From Porticoccus litoralis (lineage in GTDB: Bacteria; Pseudomonadota; Gammaproteobacteria; Pseudomonadales; Porticoccaceae), in contig NZ_JAUUUU010000002.1 in assembly GCF_030676955.1 (NCBI RefSeq), positions 186,001 through 250,000 on the forward strand: a DNA stretch of 64,000 nucleotides, written 5' to 3'. Both the position numbers and the translations under genes were made by a program. Positions within the stretch are counted from its first letter, which is position 1. Each line of letters begins with the position of its first letter. Shown here one piece after another: positions 26,920 to 35,584 of the stretch. The notes under the pieces were generated by a model. The model made no database searches, had not been told where the DNA came from, and was given only the letters and a program-made list of their open reading frames with translations.

Positions 26920-27719
26920 TGATCGAAGCAAATAACCTCTGGAAGCGCTACGGCGACAACGTGGTGTTGGAACAGATCAACATGCACGTGGCGGAACGGG
27001 AGTTCGTCACCATGGTGGGCACCTCCGGTTGCGGCAAGAGCACCTTCCTGAAAATGCTGCTCGGCACCGAGAGCCCCAGCAGTGGCTCATTGCTGCTGGA
27101 CGGCAAGCCCATCTCCTCCGAGCCCGGACCCGATCGCGGCATCGTGTTCCAGCAGTACTCGGTGTTTCCCCACATGACCGTGCTGGAAAACGTGGTGGCG
27201 GCCAAAGCCTTTCAACGCCCAGGTATTACCGGCTACCTGTTTGGCGGTGCCAAAAAGGCGGCGCGCCATGAAGCTGCTGAGATTCTCGAGCAGGTAGGAT
27301 TGAGCCATGCTCTCAACCGCTACCCTCACGAACTGTCCGGGGGCATGAAACAGCGGCTCGCCATCGCCCAAGCCCTGTTAGCCAAGCCGCGCATCCTGTT
27401 ACTGGATGAACCGTTTGGCGCATTGGACCCGGGTATTCGCGCCGACATGCATGAGCTGATCCTGAACCTGTGGCGCGAGTACAAGCTGACGGTATTCATG
27501 GTCACCCATGACCTCAAGGAAGGCTTTTACCTGGGCACCAGGCTGTGGGTGTTCGACAAACTGCGTCACGATCCCCAGGCCCCCAACGCCTACGGGGCTT
27601 CCATTACTTATGACTTGCCTGTTGGCCAACTGGATCAGCGGCTCTATCAAGAGATCGACGACAGCCTGAGGCCGGTGTACACCGGCCAGAGTGAAGATGG
27701 GTTGGAAGGACAACCATGA
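26919..27719 (+). CDS. ABC transporter ATP-binding protein, presumed guanidine importer
   Basis: Cytoplasmic ATPase of the importer. 266 residues with Walker A (GTSGCGKST), Q-loop (VFQQYSVFPHMTVLENV), signature (LSGGMKQRLAIAQALL), Walker B (ILLLDEPFGALD) and H-loop (MVTHD). The C-terminal 45 residues are an extension after the ATPase core. The start overlaps the permease stop and the stop overlaps the next start (ATGA), so all are coupled. Confidence 0.95.
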   Translation: MIEANNLWKRYGDNVVLEQINMHVAEREFVTMVGTSGCGKSTFLKMLLGTESPSSGSLLLDGKPISSEPGPDRGIVFQQYSVFPHMTVLENVVAAKAFQRPGITGYLFGGAKKAARHEAAEILEQVGLSHALNRYPHELSGGMKQRLAIAQALLAKPRILLLDEPFGALDPGIRADMHELILNLWREYKLTVFMVTHDLKEGFYLGTRLWVFDKLRHDPQAPNAYGASITYDLPVGQLDQRLYQEIDDSLRPVYTGQSEDGLEGQP

Positions 27720-28468
27720 CGAATATGTACTACACCACCGATATTGCACCCGGCGGCCATTGGTCGCTGCGGCTGCGACGCGGCACGCTAATGCGGCTTA
27801 CCGACCTCGAGGGCGGCTCCAACGTTGGCATGCTGTTTTACAACCCGGAAAACCTGCTGGAGCGTTACAACGCGCCTGATACCCTGAAGTGCCAGCACAC
27901 ATTCAAACTGACCCGCGGCAATTGCCTGTATTCTGATATGGGGCGGATTTTCGCCTCGGTGGTCGAGGACAGCGTCGGCTGGCATGAAACCATCTGCGGC
28001 AACAGCCGCGCCGATCAGGTGGCAGCGCGATGGGGTAAGCGGGACTACCAGGGAGACCGCAACCAGTGGCACCAGAACGGCCACGATGCCTTTCTGGTGG
28101 AACTGGCTAAATACGGTCTCGGTAGTGCCGACCTGGCCGCCAACATCAATTGGTTCAGCCAGGTGGCTGCCGACGACGACGGCAATCTGCGGCTGGTGGA
28201 AGGGGCCAGTCCCGCCGGCAGCCAGCTGAGCCTGCGATTCGAGATGGACACCCTGGTGCTGCTGCACAGCTGCCCCCATCCCCTCAACCTTTCCTCCGAG
28301 TACCCTGCGCGTCCGGTGGGTATCGAGCTGGGAGTAGCGGAGCCAGTGACGTTGGATGACGTCTGCCGCAACCACTGTCCGGAAAACCGCCGCGGCTTTG
28401 CCAACAACGCACTCTATTACCTGGGGGCGGCTCCCGAGTTGTTGCCTTTTCTAGAGGGGGGAATCTGA
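27716..28468 (+). CDS. cgdA: Carboxyguanidine deiminase-type subunit (DUF1989, urea amidolyase-associated protein)
   Basis: 250 residues of the DUF1989 family, long annotated as 'urea carboxylase-associated protein'. Members of such pairs have been shown to form carboxyguanidine deiminase (CgdAB), which converts carboxyguanidine to allophanate plus ammonia. Visible family features are the LRRGTLMRLTDLEGG and NVGMLFYNPENLLERYN segments and the late HSCPHPLN motif. It precedes its smaller paralogue (one base between) and the carboxylase. Which of the two is CgdA and which CgdB is assigned by order and size only. Confidence 0.82.
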   Translation: MTNMYYTTDIAPGGHWSLRLRRGTLMRLTDLEGGSNVGMLFYNPENLLERYNAPDTLKCQHTFKLTRGNCLYSDMGRIFASVVEDSVGWHETICGNSRADQVAARWGKRDYQGDRNQWHQNGHDAFLVELAKYGLGSADLAANINWFSQVAADDDGNLRLVEGASPAGSQLSLRFEMDTLVLLHSCPHPLNLSSEYPARPVGIELGVAEPVTLDDVCRNHCPENRRGFANNALYYLGAAPELLPFLEGGI

Positions 28469-28469
28469 C

Positions 28470-29111
28470 ATGCTGACAAGCAGTTCACGCCAACCCGAAA
28501 ATGCCTGCCTGCGTCAGGTGATTGATGCCGGTGATTACTACCTGGGCGCTGTTAAGGCTGGCCAGACCCTGCGCATCCTCGACCTCGAGGGCAACCAGGC
28601 GGCGGATACCCTGTTTTACAGCGCCGCCGATCCGGCGGAGCATTACAGTGCCACGGATACCATCCGTGAGCAGGGCAACCTCTACCTGACCACTGGCTCG
28701 GTGCTGCGCTCCAATGAGAACAACCCGATGCTGGAGATCGTCGCCGATACCTGTGGCCGCCACGACACCATTGGCGGCGCCTGCGCCACTGAGAGCAATA
28801 CCGTGCGCTACGACCTCGAAAAGCGCTGTATGCATGCCTGTCGGGACAGTTGGATGCTGGCCATTGCCGAGCATCCGGAATTCGGCATCGGCAAACGGGA
28901 CATCAGCCACAACATCAATTTCTTCATGAATGTGCCGGTGACCGTCTCCGGTGGGCTGACCTTCGAGGATGGCATTTCCGCGCCGGGTAAGTATGTGGAG
29001 TTGACCGCAAAAATGGATGTGCTGGTGCTGATTTCCAACTGCCCGCAGCTCAACAACCCCTGCAATGGCTATAACCCCACGCCGGTGGAAATTCTGGTTT
29101 GGGATAACTGA
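28470..29111 (+). CDS. cgdB: Carboxyguanidine deiminase-type subunit (DUF1989 paralogue)
   Basis: 213 residues, a paralogue of the preceding protein: compare LRILDLEGNQAADTLFYSA and ISNCPQLNNPCNGYNPTPVE with its LMRLTDLEGGSNVGMLFYNP and LLHSCPHPLN. The pair is expected to act as a heteromer that removes one nitrogen from carboxyguanidine. A strong Shine-Dalgarno (GAGGGGGG, 28454-28461) precedes the ATG. The 75-base gap after it is unusual for this compact operon and holds the second riboswitch candidate. Confidence 0.82.
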   Translation: MLTSSSRQPENACLRQVIDAGDYYLGAVKAGQTLRILDLEGNQAADTLFYSAADPAEHYSATDTIREQGNLYLTTGSVLRSNENNPMLEIVADTCGRHDTIGGACATESNTVRYDLEKRCMHACRDSWMLAIAEHPEFGIGKRDISHNINFFMNVPVTVSGGLTFEDGISAPGKYVELTAKMDVLVLISNCPQLNNPCNGYNPTPVEILVWDN

Positions 29112-29128
29112 TTCGCCAGATTCCCCTT

Positions 29129-29180
29129 CAGTGGACGACCACTGTCGCAGCCATGAGAACCGGGACGACCCGGTCGAGGT
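29129..29180 (+). ncRNA. Candidate guanidine-II (mini-ykkC) riboswitch inside the operon
   Basis: Two hairpins with identical ACGA tetraloops: CAGTGG-ACGA-CCACTG (29129-29144) and ACCGGG-ACGA-CCCGGT (29159-29174), joined by 14 bases. Each stem closes on GG/CC. Twin ACGR-loop hairpins next to a ribosome binding site define the guanidine-II class, in which two loops pair with each other around bound guanidinium. The Shine-Dalgarno of the carboxylase gene (GAGG, 29176-29179) follows the second hairpin by one base. CGACC (29136-29140) can alternatively pair with GGTCG (29172-29176) beside it. Confidence 0.85.
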
Positions 29181-29186
29181 TAGAAG

Positions 29187-32100
29187 ATGTTCAACAAAGT
29201 CCTGATTGCCAACCGCGGCGCCATAGCCACCCGCATCGTTCGCACCATGAAGCGGCTCGGCATCGGCTCGGTGGCGGTATACGCCGACTGCGATGCCGAC
29301 AGCCTGCACGTGCGCCTTGCCGATGAAGCTTATCGCCTCGGCGAGGGCGGAGCTGCCGATACCTATTTGAATATGGACCGACTGCTGGAAATCGCCGCCG
29401 AATCCGGTGCCGAGGCCATTCACCCGGGCTACGGTTTTCTCAGTGAAAACACTGGCTTTGTGGGCCGCTGTGAGGCAGCGGGTGTCGTTTTTATCGGTCC
29501 CACTGCAGAGCAGATGGAAGCGTTTGGGCTGAAACACCGGGCCCGGGAGCTGGCCACCGCTGCTGAAGTGCCACTGTTGCCCGGTTCCGACCTGTTGCGG
29601 GATCTGGATGAGGCCAAAACTGTGGCCGCGCAGATCGGCTACCCGGTGATGCTGAAGAGTACCGCCGGTGGCGGCGGCATCGGCATGCAGCTCTGCCACA
29701 GCGAGGAGGAACTGAGCAGCGCCTTCGATTCGGTGAAGCGCTTGGGGGCCAATAACTTTGCCGACGACGGCGTGTTCCTGGAGAAATTCATCGCCCGAGC
29801 CCGCCATATCGAGGTGCAGGTTTTTGGTGATGGCTGTGGCCAGGCCCTGGCCCTAGGGGAGCGAGACTGTTCCAGCCAGCGTCGCAACCAGAAGGTGGTG
29901 GAAGAGTGCCCGGCGCCCAACCTCACAGACGAGGTGCGCCAGCAACTGCACACCACCGCCGAGTTGCTGCTGGCCAGCGTCAGCTATCGCAATGCCGGCA
30001 CCGTGGAATTTATTTACGACGCCGACACGGACCATTTCTACTTCCTCGAGGTCAATACCCGCCTGCAGGTGGAGCACGGTGTCACCGAGGAAGTGTACGG
30101 CGTTGACTTGGTTGAGTGGATGCTGCGGTTGGCCGCGGGGGAAGATTTATCGCTGCAAACCCGACGCGGGCAGCTTCGCCCTAGCGGCCATGCCATACAG
30201 GTACGGGTCTATGCAGAGGATCCCTATCGGAACTTTCAGCCTTCGCCCGGTCTTCTGACCCAGGTGATGTTTCCCAAGGGGGAGGGGGTCCGTATTGACC
30301 ATTGGATTGAGGCGGGCACCGAGGTGCCACCTTTCTTTGATCCCATGTTGGCTAAGATCATCGTGCACGATACGGACCGTGAGGCAGCACTGATCAAACT
30401 GCAATGGACCCTGGACAACACCGCTCTGTACGGCAGCGAAACCAACCTGGACTACCTGCGCACCCTGAGTCGCGATCCTGTGCTGGTGCGCGGCGAGGTC
30501 ACCACCCGCTACTTGAATAGCGTTAATTTTCAGCCCACCCGCATCGATGTGTTGCAGGGTGGCACCCAGACCACGGTACAGGACTATCCCGGTCGCAGCG
30601 GCCACTGGGATGTGGGTGTGCCACCCTCGGGCCCCTTCGACAGCTATTCCTTCCGGGTTGCCAACCGCCTGCTTGGCAACCCGGCGGATGCGGCAGCTCT
30701 GGAGATTACATTGCAGGGGCCGACCCTGGCGTTCTCCTGCGATACCCAGTTGGTGATCGGCGGCGCTGCCATTGACGCCAAGCTGGTGAATACTGAATCC
30801 GGCGAGCAGCGCCCCGTGCCTCTGTGGCAGGTAGTAGACGTCAAGGCCGGCCAGCAGCTCAGCCTGGGACGCATCCGCGACGGCGGTGCCCGCGCTTACC
30901 TGGCGGTACGCGGCGGTATCCAGTGTCCCGCTTACCTGGGTTCCCGCGCCACCTTTACCCTGGGCCAGTTCGGGGGGCACAACGGTCGCGCTCTGTGCAG
31001 TGGCGATGTGCTCCATCTGGACCAGACTGCCGCTGCGGTCGCGCCAGCTCAGCTCGATCCGGCACTGCTGCCGCAGATTGGCAACAGCTGGCAGCTGCGG
31101 GTGATATACGGTCCCCATGGTGCCCCGGACTTTTTCACTGACATGGATATCGAAACGTTCTTCGCTCACGACTGGGAAGTGCACTACAACTCCAGCCGCA
31201 CCGGGGTGCGCCTGATTGGCCCGAAACCGGCCTGGGCACGGCAGGATGGCGGGGAGGCGGGTCTGCATCCGTCCAATATCCACGACAACGCCTACGCCTT
31301 TGGCACCGTGGACTTCACCGGTGATATGCCGGTGATCCTCGGTCCGGACGGCCCCTCCCTGGGGGGCTTTGTTTGCCCGGCTACGGTAATCAGTGCCGAC
31401 CTGTGGAAACTGGGCCAGCTCCACGCGGGGGACAAGGTGCGTTTTGTGCCGGTAAGCATCGAACAGGCAGTGGCGCTGGAGGCGGCGCAGCAGCGGCAGG
31501 TGGATAGCCTTGTCCCCCATGAACTGACCTGGCAGCCGGTTACGCCGGAAACTCCGGTACTGGCGCGACTGAAAGCCCATGAGTTTGGTGACGAAATTGT
31601 TTATCGCGCCGCCGGGGATCACTTTCTGTTGGTGGAATACGGTGAGCAGGTGCTGGATATTCGCCTGCGCTTTCGCGCCCACGCCCTGATGCAGTGGCTG
31701 CAACAGAATTCACTGCCGGGCATCCGTGAACTGACCCCGGGCATCCGTTCCCTGCAGATTCATTTCGATAGCCAGAAACTGGATCACCGCCGCCTACTGA
31801 CCCACCTGCGCACCGCTGAAGAGTCATTGGCGAATCGGCTGGAACAGTTGGCGGTGCCGTCGCGCATCGTCCATATCCCGCTGTCCTGGGACGACGAGGC
31901 CTGTCGTTTGGCGATCGAGAAATACAGCCAGTCGGTGCGCAAAAATGCCCCCTGGTGTCCCAGCAACCTGGAATTCATCCGCCGTATCAACGGCCTGGAC
32001 AGCATCGATGAAGTAAAACGTATCCTGTTTGAGGCCAGCTACCTGGTAATGGGTTTGGGGGATGTGTACCTGGGGGCGCCGGTTGCCACCCCGGTGGACC

Positions 32101-32705
32101 CGCGCCACCGGCTGGTGACCACCAAGTACAACCCGGCGCGCACCTGGACCGCGGAAAACTCCGTGGGCATCGGCGGCTCCTACCTGTGCGTTTACGGCAT
32201 GGAGGGGCCGGGCGGTTACCAGTTTGTCGGTCGCACCCTGCAGATGTGGAACCGCTACCGGCAGACGGCGGAATTTTCCAAACCCTGGCTGCTGCGCTTC
32301 TTTGACCAGATTCGCTTCTACGAGGTCAGCCAGGAAGAGTTGCAGGAGATCCGCCGGGAATTTCCCCGCGGCAACTATCCCCTGAAGATCGAGGAATTAG
32401 CCCAGTGGCATGCCACCGGCCAGTTCAATTTCGAGGCCGAGGAGCAGCAACAGCAAGAGGATGAGGTGAGCTGGCCCGAGGATAGCATCGTGGTGGATAG
32501 CCCCGTGTCCGGCAGTGTCTGGCAAACCGAAGTGGCGGTGGGTGATCACGTGCGCGCCGGTCAGGCGCTGGTGATTCTGGAGTCCATGAAGATGGAAATT
32601 CCCATTCAGGCGCCCCGTGACGGGGTGGTCAGCCACCTGCTGCTGAGTGCTGGCCAGCGGGTGCGGCCGGGACAGGCGCTGGTGGTACTGGAAGAGATGG
32701 TTTGA
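29187..32705 (+). CDS. Biotin-dependent guanidine/urea carboxylase
   Basis: ATP- and biotin-dependent carboxylase of 1172 residues, classically named urea carboxylase. Biotin carboxylase domain about 1-450 (ATP-grasp loop KSTAGGGGIGMQ, EVNTRLQVEHGVTE). An allophanate hydrolase subunit 2-like (KipA) carboxyltransferase part spans about 455-770 (TTVQDYPGRSGHWDVGVPPSG). A subunit 1-like (KipI) part spans about 850-1050. The C-terminal biotinyl domain carries Lys1135 in ESMKMEI. Both guanidine riboswitches and the cgd pair argue for guanidine as the physiological substrate, giving carboxyguanidine. The sequence alone cannot exclude urea. Confidence 0.9.
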   Translation: MFNKVLIANRGAIATRIVRTMKRLGIGSVAVYADCDADSLHVRLADEAYRLGEGGAADTYLNMDRLLEIAAESGAEAIHPGYGFLSENTGFVGRCEAAGVVFIGPTAEQMEAFGLKHRARELATAAEVPLLPGSDLLRDLDEAKTVAAQIGYPVMLKSTAGGGGIGMQLCHSEEELSSAFDSVKRLGANNFADDGVFLEKFIARARHIEVQVFGDGCGQALALGERDCSSQRRNQKVVEECPAPNLTDEVRQQLHTTAELLLASVSYRNAGTVEFIYDADTDHFYFLEVNTRLQVEHGVTEEVYGVDLVEWMLRLAAGEDLSLQTRRGQLRPSGHAIQVRVYAEDPYRNFQPSPGLLTQVMFPKGEGVRIDHWIEAGTEVPPFFDPMLAKIIVHDTDREAALIKLQWTLDNTALYGSETNLDYLRTLSRDPVLVRGEVTTRYLNSVNFQPTRIDVLQGGTQTTVQDYPGRSGHWDVGVPPSGPFDSYSFRVANRLLGNPADAAALEITLQGPTLAFSCDTQLVIGGAAIDAKLVNTESGEQRPVPLWQVVDVKAGQQLSLGRIRDGGARAYLAVRGGIQCPAYLGSRATFTLGQFGGHNGRALCSGDVLHLDQTAAAVAPAQLDPALLPQIGNSWQLRVIYGPHGAPDFFTDMDIETFFAHDWEVHYNSSRTGVRLIGPKPAWARQDGGEAGLHPSNIHDNAYAFGTVDFTGDMPVILGPDGPSLGGFVCPATVISADLWKLGQLHAGDKVRFVPVSIEQAVALEAAQQRQVDSLVPHELTWQPVTPETPVLARLKAHEFGDEIVYRAAGDHFLLVEYGEQVLDIRLRFRAHALMQWLQQNSLPGIRELTPGIRSLQIHFDSQKLDHRRLLTHLRTAEESLANRLEQLAVPSRIVHIPLSWDDEACRLAIEKYSQSVRKNAPWCPSNLEFIRRINGLDSIDEVKRILFEASYLVMGLGDVYLGAPVATPVDPRHRLVTTKYNPARTWTAENSVGIGGSYLCVYGMEGPGGYQFVGRTLQMWNRYRQTAEFSKPWLLRFFDQIRFYEVSQEELQEIRREFPRGNYPLKIEELAQWHATGQFNFEAEEQQQQEDEVSWPEDSIVVDSPVSGSVWQTEVAVGDHVRAGQALVILESMKMEIPIQAPRDGVVSHLLLSAGQRVRPGQALVVLEEMV

Positions 32706-32716
32706 GGAGCAGTGAA

Positions 32717-34540
32717 ATGAGCAGCAACATGACAATAGCCAACCTGAGCAACGCCTACCGGGAAGGTTCTCTCACTCCTGCCGGAGTGATGGAGGACATC
32801 CGCCACCGGGCGCAGGAGTTTTCTGACCGCAACATCTGGATTCACCTGCTCAGCGCCGAGGAGCAACAACCCTACCTGGCGGCGCTCGCAGAGAAGGACC
32901 CGCAACAGTGCCCGTTGTGGGGTATACCTTTCGCCATCAAGGACAATATCGATCTGGCGGGGATACCCACCACCGCTGGATGCGAGGCTTTCACCTTCAC
33001 ACCGTCGGCGTCCGCCCCGGTGGTGCAACAGTTGCTGGACGCCGGGGCCATCCCGGTGGGCAAGACCAATCTCGACCAGTTTGCCACCGGCCTCAACGGC
33101 ACCCGCTCCCCCTGGGGCCCGTGCCGCAATGCCTTCGATCCCGACTACATCAGCGGCGGTTCCAGCTCCGGTTCTGCCGTATCCGTGGCGCTGGGGCTGG
33201 CGAGTTTCAGCCTGGGCACCGACACTGCCGGTTCCGGCCGGGTGCCCGCCGCCTTTAACAACCTGGTAGGCGTGAAACCCACCCGAGGGCTGCTGTCCGC
33301 CCGGGGTATGGTGCCCGCCTGCCGCAGCCTCGATTGCATCAGCATCATGGCCCTCAACACAGATGACGCTAACACGGTGCTGGCTTGCGCAGAGGGCTTC
33401 GATGCCGGGGACGGCTACAGTCGCCACAACTGCTACGACAATCTTAGCCGCCACTACGGCTACCGGCAGGGGTCGTTGAAAGTGGGGGTGCTGCCTGAAG
33501 ACCAGCTTCAGTTCTTTGGCGACAGCGGATATCAGGCCGCCTATGCCGCCACGCTGGAAAAACTGACCGAACTGGGTTTCGAGCTGGTGGAAGTGGACTA
33601 CCGTCCCTTCGACGAGGCAGCGCGGCTGCTCTACGAGGGCCCCTGGGTGGCGGAACGCTATATCGCCTGCCAGCCGCTGATCGAGGAAAACCCCGCGGCG
33701 CTGCACCCGGTAGTCCGCGCCATCGTGGAGCCGGGCGGCAACCCGAAAGCCACCGAGCTGTTCCGTGCCCAGTACCGGCTTGAGGCCCTGAAACAGGTCT
33801 GCGTGGCGACGCTGGACCAGCTGGACTGCCTGTTGACGCCCACCGCCGGGCGTCTGTTCACTGTGGAAGAAATGCTGGCGGAGCCGATTCTCTACAACAG
33901 CCAGCTTGGCTACTACACCAATTTTATGAACCTGCTGGACATGACGTCGGTGGCGGTGCCCACGGCCTTTACCGCCGCTGGTTTGCCGTTCGGTATTACC
34001 CTGGTGGGAAACTGTTTCAGCGACCGGGTATTGTTGTCCATCGCCAATCGCATCCAGCAGGGGTTGGCTCTGCCTGTAGGTATTGAGTGCACCGATGCCG
34101 CCGGTGCGGAGCCCGCGGGGTTGCCTCAGGTACAGCAGCCGGTGGCGGACAATCGCCGTATCGATGTGCTGGTGTGTGGGGCTCATCTGGAGGGGCTGCC
34201 GCTTAACTGGCAGCTCACCGAGCGGGGCGCAGTATTGAAAAGCCGCACCCGCACCAAGCCCTGCTACCGCATGTATGCCTTGGCCGGTGGGCCGCCGTTC
34301 CGGCCCGGGCTGATTATGGATGAACAGAACGGAGCGGCCATTGACGTGGAAATATGGTCTGTTCCTTCTGCTGAGTTTGGCAGCTTCGTGGCGGGGATTC
34401 CCGCACCGCTGGGTATCGGCAAAGTGCTGGTAGAGGATGGCTCCGTGGTGACCGGTTTTATCTGCGAGCCCAGAGGTGTTGAAGGCGCCACCGATATTAC
34501 GAATCTGGGGGGGTGGAAAGCCTACCTGGCCAGTCGCTGA
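32717..34540 (+). CDS. atzF: Allophanate hydrolase
   Basis: Splits allophanate to ammonia and CO2, the last step of the pathway. 607 residues. The amidase-signature domain occupies about 1-450, with the catalytic Lys75 (AIKDNID), cis-Ser149 (GGSSSGSA) and nucleophile Ser173 (GTDTAGSGR) placed by motif and spacing. The C-terminal AtzF-type domain (about 470-605, VCGAHLEGLPLNWQL) handles the decarboxylation step. ATG 32717 is preferred over TTG 32702 because GAGGAG (32704-32709) then has correct spacing. Starts 11 bases after the carboxylase stop. Confidence 0.94.
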   Translation: MSSNMTIANLSNAYREGSLTPAGVMEDIRHRAQEFSDRNIWIHLLSAEEQQPYLAALAEKDPQQCPLWGIPFAIKDNIDLAGIPTTAGCEAFTFTPSASAPVVQQLLDAGAIPVGKTNLDQFATGLNGTRSPWGPCRNAFDPDYISGGSSSGSAVSVALGLASFSLGTDTAGSGRVPAAFNNLVGVKPTRGLLSARGMVPACRSLDCISIMALNTDDANTVLACAEGFDAGDGYSRHNCYDNLSRHYGYRQGSLKVGVLPEDQLQFFGDSGYQAAYAATLEKLTELGFELVEVDYRPFDEAARLLYEGPWVAERYIACQPLIEENPAALHPVVRAIVEPGGNPKATELFRAQYRLEALKQVCVATLDQLDCLLTPTAGRLFTVEEMLAEPILYNSQLGYYTNFMNLLDMTSVAVPTAFTAAGLPFGITLVGNCFSDRVLLSIANRIQQGLALPVGIECTDAAGAEPAGLPQVQQPVADNRRIDVLVCGAHLEGLPLNWQLTERGAVLKSRTRTKPCYRMYALAGGPPFRPGLIMDEQNGAAIDVEIWSVPSAEFGSFVAGIPAPLGIGKVLVEDGSVVTGFICEPRGVEGATDITNLGGWKAYLASR

Positions 34541-34618
34541 GAAGCGGATTTACCGCTCTTGGGCTATCGGGCGGTGGGGTGCTATGGTTGATGGCATTCC
34601 TCCTTCCGGAGCCCAAGC

Positions 34619-35473
34619 ATGTCTAATGTCACTCAAGGTCTTTCCCTGCGAGCGCTGTCGCTGACGGCGCTTGCTATGGTGGCGTTTGCGGGCAACTCCC
34701 TGTTGTGTCGGGCCGCTTTGCGGGATACCGGCATCGACGCCGCCAGTTTTACCTCCTTGCGTTTGCTGTCCGGCGCCCTGGTGTTATGGCTGATCGTTTC
34801 CCTGAGCCGTGATCACCGGGAGGGGCAGGGCAGTTGGCTATCCGGCCTATGGCTATTTGCCTACGCGGCAGCCTTTTCCTTTGCCTATCTGAGCCTGACG
34901 GCGGCCACCGGGGCACTGCTGCTGTTCGCCGCAGTGCAGGTGACCATGATAGGTCACGGCCTTTGGGCTGGGGAGCGGTTGCGGCCGCTTCAGTGGCTGG
35001 GTGTTTGTCTGGCCATTGCGGGATTGGTGGGATTGCTGCTGCCGGGCGTCTCGGCACCGCCTGCGCTGGGTGCCGGGCTGATGGTGTTGGCGGGTGTGGC
35101 CTGGGGGCTGTATTCCCTGCGGGGTCGCCGTGGTGGCGATGCCACCCGGGTGACCGCCGGCAATTTCCGCTACGCGGTGCCGTTCGCATTGTTGTTGAGT
35201 GTCTTCACCATTCCAACATTCAGTATTGATCCTGCTGGGGCTGGTTATGCGCTGGCCTCCGGTGCTTTTGCCTCCGGCATGGGCTACGCCATATGGTATA
35301 CCGCGTTGCCATTTTTAAAGGCGGCCAGTGCCGCCACCGTTCAGCTCAGTGTGCCGGTTATTGCCGCTGTTGGTGGCGTGTTGTTGCTTGGTGAGCCTCT
35401 GGGTATACGGTTGGTACTGGCTTCCCTGGCGGTGTTGGGAGGAATCGCCCTGGTTATTCTTGAGCGCCGTTAA
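34619..35473 (+). CDS. DMT-superfamily (EamA-type) transporter
   Basis: 284 residues with about ten hydrophobic helices in two EamA repeats, the second ending SVPVIAAVGGVLLLGEPLG, a typical EamA motif. Exports small metabolites in related systems; substrate unknown here. It lies 78 bases after the allophanate hydrolase gene on the same strand without a clear terminator between, so it may share the guanidine transcript. Only a short hairpin (AGCGG/CCGCT, 34543-34557) without a T-tract intervenes. Confidence 0.85.
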   Translation: MSNVTQGLSLRALSLTALAMVAFAGNSLLCRAALRDTGIDAASFTSLRLLSGALVLWLIVSLSRDHREGQGSWLSGLWLFAYAAAFSFAYLSLTAATGALLLFAAVQVTMIGHGLWAGERLRPLQWLGVCLAIAGLVGLLLPGVSAPPALGAGLMVLAGVAWGLYSLRGRRGGDATRVTAGNFRYAVPFALLLSVFTIPTFSIDPAGAGYALASGAFASGMGYAIWYTALPFLKAASAATVQLSVPVIAAVGGVLLLGEPLGIRLVLASLAVLGGIALVILERR

Positions 35474-35584
35474 GTTGCACTCACCCTGCTCCATTTACTG
35501 TTCCTAAAGAGCGCGCTTTGTCTTAATAGTCTGTTAAGTATCCGTCTTTAGCATGGGCGCATTTTGATTCGAAGGAATATGCCC

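Noticed and set aside
32606..34186. 526-codon antisense frame opposite the allophanate hydrolase gene
   Set aside because: A shadow of high-GC codon usage; composition is His/Gly/Gln-rich without motifs, and the sense strand has a complete, recognisable enzyme. The same applies to 30147-31703 and 40194-41654.
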